NCBI RefSeq assembly: GCF_024124765.2
Contig: NZ_JAMXSR020000003.1
Span: forward strand, 179,048-243,047
Direction: 5' to 3'
Source of the DNA: Sphingomonas sp. H160509
GTDB taxonomy: Bacteria > Pseudomonadota > Alphaproteobacteria > Sphingomonadales > Sphingomonadaceae
DNA length: 64,000 nt
The first letter of the stretch is position 1; every line of letters begins with the position of its first letter. This document shows positions 48,742 through 57,456 of this stretch, piece by piece. The notes beneath the pieces were generated by a model. The model ran no database searches and had not been told where the DNA came from. It saw only the letters and a list, made by a program, of their open reading frames with translations. The position numbers were made by a program, and so were the translations under genes.

Positions 48742-49383
48742 TCAGTCTGCATCGTAACCAGCGGCTGAGAAATAGTTCGAGCATTCCTGGGGCGAGTAGA
48801 GGTCGACGATACGGCCGATGGCATCCCACAGGCCGTGAATGGTCCGCTCGGCCGCTTTTCGCAGATGCGCCTTCAGCTTGGAGAAGGCCATCTCGATAGG
48901 GTTGAAGTCCGGGCTGTAGGGCGGAAGGAACAGGAGCCTGGCACCTGCGGCTTCGATGGCGACACGCACGGCCGGCGCCTTATGGCTCGACAGGTTGTCC
49001 ATGATGACGACGTTACCGGGCGAGAGTTCGGGCACCAGCACGCGGGTCACGTAGGTGGTGAAGGCATCACCGTTCATCGGTCCGTCGAGCACCCAGGGTG
49101 CGATCATGCCGGTGCGGCTCAGACCTGCGACGAAGGTGGTGGTTTTCCAGTGCCCGTGCGGCACGCCGGCCCGCAGTCGTTCGCCGCGTGGCGCTCTGCC
49201 GTAGCGACGTGCCATGTTCGTTGATGCCCACGTCTCATCGATGAAGATGAGCTGCTCGGGATCGAGATCGAGCTGACCGTCGAACCATTCCTCGCGCCGC
49301 TTCAGGATGTCGGGACGATCCTGCTCGGTCGCGTGCGCTGTCTTTTTTTGCGCGTTATCCCGCGTCGCGCGAAGAACCGCCAT
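48742..49383 (-). CDS. IS630 transposase, catalytic part (frame B)
   Basis: DDE domain: EQLIFIDETWASTNMARRYG (first Asp), GNVVIMDNLSSHKAPAVRVA (second Asp) and FLPPYSPDFNPIEMAFSKLK (Glu). This is the complete core of the family. It is entered from the upstream frame at seven A (plus strand T7 at 49343-49349), either by programmed slippage, well known in IS630 relatives, or because of an indel. The independent start given here is only the nominal open frame; the working protein is the fusion with 49302-49688. Confidence 0.85.
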   Translation of the reverse strand: MAVLRATRDNAQKKTAHATEQDRPDILKRREEWFDGQLDLDPEQLIFIDETWASTNMARRYGRAPRGERLRAGVPHGHWKTTTFVAGLSRTGMIAPWVLDGPMNGDAFTTYVTRVLVPELSPGNVVIMDNLSSHKAPAVRVAIEAAGARLLFLPPYSPDFNPIEMAFSKLKAHLRKAAERTIHGLWDAIGRIVDLYSPQECSNYFSAAGYDAD

Positions 49384-49688
49384 ATCGTGCCGAGCGCGAC
49401 CTCGGTGCCGTGATCAGCGAGGAGCGCCTGCAACTCGGCAAGCGTTATGTCGGGGGTCGCCTTGTAAGCGTCTAGGATCAACCCAGCATGCGCCTCGATC
49501 CTCATCGAACGTCGATCGCCACCCTGTTGCTGTGGCGCTGGCGTCCCGTGCTGGGTTGCAAGCTGCTGCCACCGGATGGCGCTCGCGGCGCTGACACCGA
49601 ACCGTACCGCAGCCTGCCGACGCGACAGACCACCCGCGATAGCCGCCACAACTCTATCCCGAAGATCTACCGACAATGCTCGCGCCAT
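49302..49688 (-). CDS. IS630 transposase, DNA-binding part (frame A)
   Basis: MARALSVDLRDRVVAAIAGG and LSRRQAAVRFGVSAASAIRW form the first helix-turn-helix; ITLAELQALLADHGTEVALG with TIWRFFARRGITRKK forms the second winged helix. The ATG at 49688 is the normal family start. Past ITRKK the frame leaves family homology, and the partner frame continues with TAHATEQDRPDILKRREEWF. The switch occurs in seven A, where a -1 slip joins the two. Confidence 0.82.
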   Translation of the reverse strand: MARALSVDLRDRVVAAIAGGLSRRQAAVRFGVSAASAIRWQQLATQHGTPAPQQQGGDRRSMRIEAHAGLILDAYKATPDITLAELQALLADHGTEVALGTIWRFFARRGITRKKRQRTRPSRIVPTS

Positions 49689-49966
49689 ACATGCCAGCCT
49701 CCTGTACCGGCATGTATCCTGAATCAGAAAACCGCAGCGACGGGAATCCCATTATGATTCAGCCCGGTGAGAAACCGCTCTATGTCCGGTCATTGCGTAC
49801 GATTAGCGCTTCAGACTCGTAAATGTATGGAATGCACAGGTTGCGGTGAACAACATTGCACATTGGAAGCCGTCACATTCTGTTGCGACATGAATCCGCA
49901 AAATCAAACGCGATCCGACATGGCTTGAGGGGTATCGATAGTCACGCGGACGCGAGCGTGCTGCAA

Positions 49967-50008
49967 CGGTCGTCGCTTTGGCAACTATAGTTGACAGAGC
50001 GACGACCG
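49967..50008 (-). terminator. Hairpin after the tolC-like gene
   Basis: Eleven-base arms CGGTCGTCGCT (49967-49977) and AGCGACGACCG (49998-50008) are exact inverted repeats, 23 bases past the TolC stop. The T-run is weak. Confidence 0.5.
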
Positions 50009-50030
50009 CGCTTTCGATCAAACCTTAACA

Positions 50031-51589
50031 TCACCGACGGACGGCGGGCAGCTCCGTAACGGCGATCGGTGCCCGTCCGCTGGGATCGACGGGATAGGAC
50101 GTCGCCAGCGCCCCTTGCGGAGGTGCGGCTGTCGCCGGCACAAACTGCGGCGTGCCGGGGGGCAGGAAGCCCCGGCGCTGCACGGGTGTCGCCGTTTGGT
50201 TTCTGAAGCTTGTCGAGCGGTTGCAGGATTAGCTGGAACGGCCCAATCTGACTACGTCGCTGGCGCTCCAAATTTTTTGCAGGATCATAGGCTGCGGGTA
50301 CGTTGGTGAGCGCAGCTGCCTGCAGTCTGCCAAGATAGGCGAGAAGGTTCGCCTGACCGGCATAGTGGTTGTACTCGGCATTAGCGACGATGAGTTGAGC
50401 GTTAAGAAGCCGCTGCTCAGAATCTAACACCTCAAAATTTGACCGAAATCCCTCGGCAAACCCGCGGCGCACGCCTTCCAACGCACTTTGCGCCGCAATC
50501 GAAGCTGCGCGCCCTACATCCAACTGTTCTTGCGCGGTTATCGTTTGATTCCAGCTAGTCAGTACGGCCTGATTAACCTGCCGCCGAGTATCCTCGATTT
50601 GGAAGCCAAGTTGCTGCGCCTGTGCGGTCGCTGCCCGTACCCGCGATCCGATCACCCCTGACGACAGAAGCGGCATGCTAAAGTTTACCGCACCGGACAC
50701 GGCCCGCCCTAGGTCACGGGTTTGGTATGTCACTGGGCTAATATAGCCGTAGCTGCCCTGCAATGAGATTGTCGGCGCACGTTCCGCCCGCGCCGCAGCG
50801 ACACGCTGCCGTCCAGCGCGCTCGTTGAGGATAGTCTGCCAAAGGGAGGGGCTTTCGGCATCGGCTGTTCGGTAGGCTGCGTCGATTGTCGGGGGAAGAC
50901 CTGGGAGCGGGGCTTCAACATCCAATACACCGGGCGTCCGTCCGACGACCGTTGTAAACCGCGCGCGGCTCTGTTCAAGGCTGGCGCGCGCCTGTGCCAG
51001 CGACGATCGGATGATCAACAGCTGAGCTTCCGCTTGCGCGATATCGGTACGTGTAAGATCGCCGCCCCGTTCACGCGCCCGAGCCTGAGCAGCTTGACGT
51101 TCGTAGGATTGAACCGACCGCTCTTGAATACCGACAATAGCAGCGTCGCGTCGTACCGAGACGTATGAATCCACCACTTCGAGCAGAATGAAGTTCTCGA
51201 CTTCGCGCAGTCGCTCACGACCGGAAAGAATGTCTGCTTCAGCCGCCGACACCTGCGCTGCGGTACGCCCACCGTTAAGGGAGAATCTGTTGGGCGCTGA
51301 CGGCAAAGCCCATTGTCTTGCGGGTGTTGGTACCGAACCCTTCGGTAAACAGGCTACGCTGACGCTGTTCGTCATAGGCAAAATTGCCGACGAGCGTCGC
51401 GTTCAGACGATACGGCGATGCCGCTTGAATTAGTTGCTCGTCAATTGACCGAAGTTCGGCGCGCTGCGCTTCAAGCCGGGGGTTGTTGCGATACGCATCC
51501 GCAATCGCCTGTGCCAAGCTATCCGCCTGTGCGGCGGTCGCCATCATGCACGCAGAGGCGGCAAGCGCCCCGAACCATGCCCGTTTCAT
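50031..51589 (-). CDS. TolC-family outer-membrane channel, two frameshifts
   Basis: After correction 518 residues. A Sec signal (MKRAWFGALAASACMMATAA) precedes SLAQAIADAYRNNPRLEAQR, the classic TolC start. The duplicated helical hairpins contain LREVENFILLEVVDSYVSVR, AQLLIIRSSLAQARASLEQS and EGFRSNFEVLDSEQRLLNAQ. The breaks: three G at 51279-51281 (one extra; restored QQILLNGGRTAAQVSAAEAD) and CC at 50192-50193 (one extra; restored tail PQFVPATAAPPQG...VTELPAVRR). Trimers of this protein form the outer-membrane duct for type I secretion. In this locus the partners are the HlyD- and PrtD-type genes at 56074-59253. It is divergent from the EPS export genes across about 145 bases. Confidence 0.85.
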
Positions 51590-51734
51590 TAATGCCCCGA
51601 TCCTATTCCCTGTCTATTCCGACGCGTTTACCATCGCCAACCCCACTTGCCAACGCGTGTTGCGAGCAAGGAAGCCTGTGCTAGCGCGCACGTGATACTG
51701 TCGATATAGACACATCACAGGGTAGGAGACGGCA

Positions 51735-52310
51735 ATGACGGGTAGACTTGGATCAGCAGCGGTTCTGACGGGCAGTTTCGCACTGATCCTCTCAGGCTGT
51801 TCGGCATCCCGACCGCCAGCGTTGCCAAGCGACTTGGCGGCGAAGCCCGCAGATGTCTACCGTCTGGGACTAGGCGATAAACTACGGGTGAACGTATACG
51901 GTGAGCCCGCACTAAGCGGCGAATATCAGATCGGCGGCAGTGGCGCGGTAACTATGCCGCTGATAGGTGATGTGCGCGCGGTTGGTTTGAGCGCCCGTGA
52001 ACTAGAGAGTGCGCTTATCCAGCGCTATACGGCGGGCTATCTGAAATCGCCGAAAATTGCGGTCGAGGTATACGACTTTCGCCCGTATTTCATTCTTGGC
52101 GAAGTCCAACGTCCCGGTCGTTTTCCATCGACTGAAGCGACCACGGTGCTTGGCGCTATCGCAACCGCAGGCGGTTTCAGCTATCGCGCAAACAAGAAAC
52201 GAGCCTTTCTACGCCGCGCTGGTACTGATCAAGAATATGAGATCGATCTAGCCAAGGATGTACGCATTCTTCCCGGCGACGTGCTTCGGATCGGCGAGCG
52301 TTATTTTTGA
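51735..52310 (+). CDS. Polysaccharide export lipoprotein (Wza/GelD-like)
   Basis: 191 residues, intact. The lipobox LILSGC places Cys22 as the lipidated residue. A polysaccharide-export domain (YRLGLGDKLRVNVYGEPALS, GGSGAVTMPLIGDVRAVGLS) is followed by SLBB-like repeats (FILGEVQRPGRFPSTEATTV, GDVLRIGERYF). The short length (E. coli Wza has 379) fits the compact versions in sphingan loci (GelD/SpsD), where an outer-membrane barrel from another gene completes the channel. The next gene encodes just such a barrel and starts 32 bases later. It exports EPS across the periplasm and outer membrane together with the Wzc-type protein at 53891. Confidence 0.88.
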   Translation: MTGRLGSAAVLTGSFALILSGCSASRPPALPSDLAAKPADVYRLGLGDKLRVNVYGEPALSGEYQIGGSGAVTMPLIGDVRAVGLSARELESALIQRYTAGYLKSPKIAVEVYDFRPYFILGEVQRPGRFPSTEATTVLGAIATAGGFSYRANKKRAFLRRAGTDQEYEIDLAKDVRILPGDVLRIGERYF

Positions 52311-52342
52311 TCGACAGGCACATCAGAGGGCTAAGAATTACA

Positions 52343-53758
52343 ATGCGTAAGCCGATCGCAGTGTCGGCGGCAGTCGCCCTGATCGGGCTACCGTCCGTCG
52401 CCTTGGGACAGACCACAGATGCAAGCTCGGGTACGCTAACGCTTCCCGATCCCGGCACATCTGTCGTTACGGATCGCGGCTCCAGCACGCTGATAGGAAT
52501 TCCGTCACTGCGGCTTCCCCGTGGCGACATATTGGGCAGCGGCAGTGACGGATCCGTAGTCAATATCGGCTCCGGTCGTCGCGGTGCCACAGTAGCTACT
52601 CGAGCACGGCCCGATTTCGATGCTGTAGGTATACCAGTCGGTGGCTTTACCTTGTTTCCCGTAGGAAGTCTGGGTCTGACCTATGACGGAAACGTCTTTA
52701 ATGGTCGGCAGAATCAGGTCGCTGACGTGTCGGGCAACGCTCGACTGGCAGCAGTAGTGCGCTCCAACTGGTCGCGCCATCAGATTGTTCTCGACGGCTT
52801 CGTTAACCAGCGGGCCTATGCTACCTACACTTCTGAAAGCGGTATCACCTATCGCGCCCGCGCGCAGGGTCGTTACGATATTGGTGCACAGACCAAGGCG
52901 AGTGTCGAGGTGAACCGCGAAAGGGTCTTCCTGCAGCGTAGCTCGTTGACGGAGGTTCTCCCGACCCGCCAGCCTGTACGCTATGATCTTACTTCAGGTG
53001 CAATAGGCCTTAGCCGTGATATTGGACGGTTACGTGTTTCCGGCCAAGGCTATGTCGGCCGCTACGACTTTAACGATGCCGAGCGTGTCGATGGCACACC
53101 GATTTCGCAGCGTTTTCGCACATACGACCTATACCGCGGCTCTCTCCAGGTTGGCTATGCTTTGGATGCTGGCCCGGTCGTGTTCGTTCGGGGTATCGCG
53201 GACACACGCCGCTATCGGTTTTCGGCTCCTCCAATCGACCGGGATTCAAGTACGATTGAGGTGTTAGCCGGCCTGTCCAGCGACATCACGCCGCTGCTGC
53301 GCGGCCGCATCGCCGTCGGTTATATCTCCGCAGACTTCAAGCAACCTAACATAGCTAGCCGCAGCGCACCAAGTTTTGACGTCGATCTCGATTACCTCGC
53401 AACAGAGCTGACAACCGTTCATCTGTCAGGACGGCGCTATTTCCAAAACGTGTCGCTAGCGGATTCTCCCGGGGTGCTGAGTACCGAAGCCGTCATCGGC
53501 GCCGACCACGAATTGCTCCGCAATCTGATCATATCTGGCGAAGTCGTGTATCGACAAACGGATTTCATTGCCAGCGCCAGCGACGGCTCAGCTTTGGGTT
53601 CAGAGGCGAGAGCACAACTTTTCATCAATCGACGACTGCGTTTGAATGGCGCTATTGGGTACTTCTACAACCGACGCGATGCTGTCGCAGTGGATGGCCA
53701 AGTATTTAAGAATACAGGTCAAATACAAGCTACCGTTGGTCTGTCGTTTGCCCTGTAA
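52343..53758 (+). CDS. Outer-membrane beta-barrel protein of EPS export (GelF-like)
   Basis: 471 residues from the ATG at 52343, chosen because it gives the Sec signal MRKPIAVSAAVALIGLPSVA; the open frame reaches back to 52307, overlapping the Wza-like gene. After a Gly/Ser-rich linker, residues 95-471 alternate polar and hydrophobic positions as in large barrels (BBP2-type), e.g. SLGLTYDGNVFNGRQNQVAD, RYDIGAQTKASVEVNRERVF and the C-terminal strand TGQIQATVGLSFAL ending in an aliphatic residue. In sphingan loci the F gene product sits next to the export lipoprotein, with the same order as here. Probable role: outer-membrane exit for the polymer. Confidence 0.8.
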   Translation: MRKPIAVSAAVALIGLPSVALGQTTDASSGTLTLPDPGTSVVTDRGSSTLIGIPSLRLPRGDILGSGSDGSVVNIGSGRRGATVATRARPDFDAVGIPVGGFTLFPVGSLGLTYDGNVFNGRQNQVADVSGNARLAAVVRSNWSRHQIVLDGFVNQRAYATYTSESGITYRARAQGRYDIGAQTKASVEVNRERVFLQRSSLTEVLPTRQPVRYDLTSGAIGLSRDIGRLRVSGQGYVGRYDFNDAERVDGTPISQRFRTYDLYRGSLQVGYALDAGPVVFVRGIADTRRYRFSAPPIDRDSSTIEVLAGLSSDITPLLRGRIAVGYISADFKQPNIASRSAPSFDVDLDYLATELTTVHLSGRRYFQNVSLADSPGVLSTEAVIGADHELLRNLIISGEVVYRQTDFIASASDGSALGSEARAQLFINRRLRLNGAIGYFYNRRDAVAVDGQVFKNTGQIQATVGLSFAL

Positions 53759-53890
53759 TGGTCTTTTGAAGCACGAACCAGATTAGCGCACCCGCCTGAT
53801 CCCGCGCCGACCTTTGCAATGTCGAGATCCGATGGCTTTAAATCACCGGATCTATCGACGCCCGCAATGCGCATGTATCAAATGTTGAAA

Positions 53891-56014
53891 TCAAGCGTAG
53901 TATTGCTTAAACTTATTATAGTACATCATTTCGTCACCATACCCAGAACGAGCTTGCTCTTTTACATTGACCAATGTCAGTGCAGCACCCTGAACATTGG
54001 CTCCCGCGCGGCTTAGCATATCCAGCGCTAATTGTGCGGCGCTCGCCGGCGTACGGCGCCAGCGAGTAACGAACAACACGCCATCGGCCATGCCCGCGAT
54101 CGCTCGAGCTTCTGCAAGTGGCAGAACCGGTGCCGTGTCCAGCACGACCAAATCGAAACGGCTGCTAAGATCGGTAATGAGCTTTTGCATTGCCGGAGCG
54201 ACTAGCAGATCGAAATCGGCACTATTGGACGTTCCCTGGCCCAAGATATAGGCTCCCGATGCAGCATCATGGATCAACGCTGCATCTATTGAGATCTCGC
54301 CCTTAAGTACTTCCGTCAAACCACCAATGACCTGGCCGACCATAGTACGACTCGATGCACGACGGCGAACATCGCAATCCACTAGCACCACACGTTGCCC
54401 CGCCAGCGCGGCAGACCGTGCGAGACAGATTGCTGTTGTAGTTTTTCCTTCTCCGGGCAAGGCCGATGTGACCGCCAGCGAGCGGACAATCTGGTCGGCG
54501 TGACCGATACGCAAGGCGCCACGGATCGATCGGAAAGCCTCCCCGAAAACGGATCCTCCGTGCTCAACAAGATGATTGGCCGGCCCCATTGGATCGTTCC
54601 TTGGCAATGATACCCCGGGAACGGTTTTGAGGTCGGGGATGCTGCCGACCACTGGAACGCCAAGCTGTGTCTCGACATCCTGCCGTGACTTCAAGCCGCT
54701 TTCGAAAAACTCGAGTACTAGCACCAGCAGTGCCGCGGCGAGTATTGCAGCCAACAGGCCGCCGCCAGCAAATAACGTAAGCGTCGGCGAAGTGGGTGAA
54801 CTGGGAACTGTTGCGCGTGAGATTACATGAGCATCGCTCTGATCGGTGCCTTGGCCGGCAACTGATTGGCGGTAACGATCCAGCAGTGTCTGATAGAGTC
54901 CGCGCACCGAATCGGCGTTGCGCTGGAGCTCTGCGAGCTGGACAGACGCCGCATTGCCGGCGGTTAGACCGCCTTCCGCGCGGCTCAATGACGAACGAAT
55001 AGCTGCAGACCTGCCGCTCGCGACCTGAACATCGCTTTGTGCACCTGATCGTACTCTGCTGGTTTCAGCGGCTATGCTGCGATCGATATCTGCAAGTTGC
55101 CGCTCAATCTTGGCGAGGTCGGGGTGAAGCGCGCCATAGCGCCCGGCTAGATCAGCACGTTGTGCGCTTAACTGCGCCTGCTGGCTCCGCAGTTCGCGAA
55201 GCAGGTTGCTGGCCTCGCTTTGTGTCGACGAAGACCGCAGTGCGGACAGACGTGCCTGTGCGGCCGCCTGATCGGCCTGTGCGCCGGCAAGCTGGGTGTT
55301 CAGTACTGAAATCTCCTGCTGTACTGCGGTACTGTCCTTTTGCACATCGATTAGATTGGTCGCGGCACGGTACCGCGCGACCGCCGATTCCGCCTGTATT
55401 ACTTGGCCGCGCAACTGGGAAATCCGGTCGGCAAGCAACTTGCCTTCTCGACCACGCGCGCCTTCTTTATCCCCGCGCTGATCGAGAATATACTGGTCGA
55501 CCACCGCATTGGGGATGCCGGCCGCAAGCTGCGGATCGGTTGAGTCGAAACTGACAGTGATAGCGTACGACACACCGGTACGCTTGACCTGCAAGTTGCC
55601 AAGCACCTTGCTGATGGCCGAACTGCGAGCGGCCAGGGAAGTTACCGGCTGACCACTGGCCGGCCGCGCGATTGTTGAAACTCCGAGCCGATCAACAACT
55701 TCTTCGGCGAGACGCGTCGAGGTGAGAACCTGCACCGCCGTGTCGACGGTTGGGGAGTCTGTAGGTAGCGAGGCTTGCGTATCCTGCCCGGCCGTGAGTT
55801 CATCGACACGCCGGTCAAGTGCTAAAACGGCGCTTGCCGTGAAGCGTCGGGGTGCGGCGATATAAGCGACAGCCGTAAGCGCTAGAACCACTAGCATCGC
55901 CCCGATGATCCACCACTGACGACGGCGAATCGTTGCGAAAATTTGCTTCAGATCAATCAACCTGGCACCGGTTTCCCGGTCGAACTGTTCGTCCGTCACT
56001 TGTGAACTTGCCAT
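53891..56014 (-). CDS. Wzc-type polysaccharide copolymerase / tyrosine autokinase
   Basis: About 707 residues from the ATG at 56014 (MASSQVTDEQFDRETG); the frame is open 14 codons further up. The Wzz domain spans residues 20-430 with membrane helices WWIIGAMLVVLALTAVAYIA and LFAGGGLLAAILAAALLVLV flanking a periplasmic coiled coil. The cytoplasmic BY-kinase domain has Walker A SALPGEGKTTTAICLARS, Walker A' VVLVDCDVRR and Walker B DLVVLDTAPVLP. The C-terminus YGDEMMYYNKFKQYYA has five tyrosines, the autophosphorylation cluster. It controls chain length and couples to the Wza-like exporter. In sphingan loci the two halves are separate genes (C and E); here they are fused. Confidence 0.9.
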   Translation of the reverse strand: MASSQVTDEQFDRETGARLIDLKQIFATIRRRQWWIIGAMLVVLALTAVAYIAAPRRFTASAVLALDRRVDELTAGQDTQASLPTDSPTVDTAVQVLTSTRLAEEVVDRLGVSTIARPASGQPVTSLAARSSAISKVLGNLQVKRTGVSYAITVSFDSTDPQLAAGIPNAVVDQYILDQRGDKEGARGREGKLLADRISQLRGQVIQAESAVARYRAATNLIDVQKDSTAVQQEISVLNTQLAGAQADQAAAQARLSALRSSSTQSEASNLLRELRSQQAQLSAQRADLAGRYGALHPDLAKIERQLADIDRSIAAETSRVRSGAQSDVQVASGRSAAIRSSLSRAEGGLTAGNAASVQLAELQRNADSVRGLYQTLLDRYRQSVAGQGTDQSDAHVISRATVPSSPTSPTLTLFAGGGLLAAILAAALLVLVLEFFESGLKSRQDVETQLGVPVVGSIPDLKTVPGVSLPRNDPMGPANHLVEHGGSVFGEAFRSIRGALRIGHADQIVRSLAVTSALPGEGKTTTAICLARSAALAGQRVVLVDCDVRRRASSRTMVGQVIGGLTEVLKGEISIDAALIHDAASGAYILGQGTSNSADFDLLVAPAMQKLITDLSSRFDLVVLDTAPVLPLAEARAIAGMADGVLFVTRWRRTPASAAQLALDMLSRAGANVQGAALTLVNVKEQARSGYGDEMMYYNKFKQYYA

Positions 56015-56073
56015 ATCTATCTTACTTCCATTACGCTTTCGCACCAGCCTAGGCACACACTCGCCTTCAATTC

Positions 56074-57456
56074 TTAGCGCTCGTGCAGCGACCGAGAGAA
56101 GGTTTCGGTCAATGGATCAAGCATATATTGCAATGCGGTACGTTTGCGCAGCTTGATTAATACTGCCACCGGTACACCTGCCCGGATACCAGTATCGTTA
56201 CCACGCACCGCTTCCAATTGAGCGAGCTGATCCTTGGGAACAACGATCTCGGCAGTGAAGAAGTCTCGGCCACTCTGCTCGTTATGAAGACTGTCGGCGG
56301 AGACGTTCCGCACCCGTCCCAGCAAGATAGGAAGGTCTCGTTCATGTAATGATAGGAAACGGACTTCCGCTTCGACACCCTCGGTGACGCCATCGATATC
56401 GCTCGGCTGAAAATTAGCCTTGATAATGAGCGGGGCAGCATCGGGAACGATGTCCATAATCGGCTGCCCGGCCTGGATCACCCCGCCGCGCGAGAAAATC
56501 CGCAGGGCGACCACTCTGCCAGAGACGGGAGCGCGTATGACCGTTCGCTCCAGTTGTTCCTTAGCGGCGATCAACTTAGGCATCGCTTCGTTCAACTGAA
56601 ACTGCGTGTCGCGCAGCAGGGCAGCGCTGTCCTCGACATATTTGCGCGACGTGGCGATAACCTGTTCGCGTGTTTGACCAATTTGCTGGCGCGCCGCAGC
56701 TGCACGTGATGCGTAATCCGCGTCGGCGCCCTCCAACTGCTGGATCGACCGTTCAATCGCCCGCACTGAGTTACGCGACACGTACCCTTCGTCCGCCAGC
56801 TTACGAGTACTTTCCAGCTGTTGCTGAAGCGATTCGCGCTGGGCTACACTAGCACGTGACTGCGCGGTGTAACCGACCGACTGGCTGGCGACCTCCGCCT
56901 CCTGCTGCCGCAATACCGCGCGGTTCGACGCGAGCGAGTTGCCGCGCGCATTGACCTGCGCCAACTGGATGCGTTTGGCCCGGTCGACCAGTTGCACATC
57001 GTCGCCAGTTGCCTGCGCGAACGTCGCAGGCCACTGAATTGCACCCCCACGGATATCCGCTTCCAATCTGGCCCGCTGCGCCTGAAGGTCGATGACGCTG
57101 CCCGCCAACGCGCGCTCGGTCGCAGCGACTTCGGCGCCCTGTAATCGGATCAAGACCTGCCCGTCCTTGACGTGCTGTCCCTCTCGCACGTCGAGCGCCT
57201 GGACGATCCCGCCGTCCCGATGCTGAACGGTCTGACGATTTCCCGATACTGACACCTGGCCTTCACCCTGTGCCGCAGCGTCGAGCCGCGCGAATGCGGC
57301 CCAGCCGCCCAATATAACAAAGAAAGCAATGGCGACGATCCAGCCAATCCATAGCGCATCTCGCGGCGAATCCTCGAGAGCCATTCGCTCACGGATTGTC
57401 TGGCCTATCGGCACAACGGCGCCCGGGACATGCGGAATGATCGTACCGGAACTCAC
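56074..57456 (-). CDS. HlyD-family membrane fusion protein of type I secretion (AtrB/PrtE-like)
   Basis: 460 residues, intact. A single N-terminal membrane helix (ALWIGWIVAIAFFVILGGWA) precedes a periplasmic adaptor: half-motifs GEGQVSVSGNRQTVQHRDGG and VREGQHVKDGQVLIRLQGAE form the lipoyl part, about 180 residues of coiled coil follow, then ERTVIRAPVSGRVVALRIFS closes the lipoyl domain. The C-terminal HlyD signature region reads VRGNDTGIRAGVPVAVLIKL. It links the ABC exporter in the inner membrane to TolC. It starts 4 bases inside the end of the exporter gene, so both are coupled. In sphingan loci this pair is known as atrB/atrD. Confidence 0.9.
   Translation of the reverse strand: MSSGTIIPHVPGAVVPIGQTIRERMALEDSPRDALWIGWIVAIAFFVILGGWAAFARLDAAAQGEGQVSVSGNRQTVQHRDGGIVQALDVREGQHVKDGQVLIRLQGAEVAATERALAGSVIDLQAQRARLEADIRGGAIQWPATFAQATGDDVQLVDRAKRIQLAQVNARGNSLASNRAVLRQQEAEVASQSVGYTAQSRASVAQRESLQQQLESTRKLADEGYVSRNSVRAIERSIQQLEGADADYASRAAAARQQIGQTREQVIATSRKYVEDSAALLRDTQFQLNEAMPKLIAAKEQLERTVIRAPVSGRVVALRIFSRGGVIQAGQPIMDIVPDAAPLIIKANFQPSDIDGVTEGVEAEVRFLSLHERDLPILLGRVRNVSADSLHNEQSGRDFFTAEIVVPKDQLAQLEAVRGNDTGIRAGVPVAVLIKLRKRTALQYMLDPLTETFSRSLHER

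Larger units (their letters stand above)
48727..49782 (-). mobile_element. IS630-family element
   Basis: About 1.05 kb bounded by TAGAGCGGTTTCTGATCAG and its inverted partner TAGAGCGGTTTCTCACCGGG, with TA at both outer edges, the IS630 target duplication. It contains two overlapping transposase frames. Confidence 0.85.
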
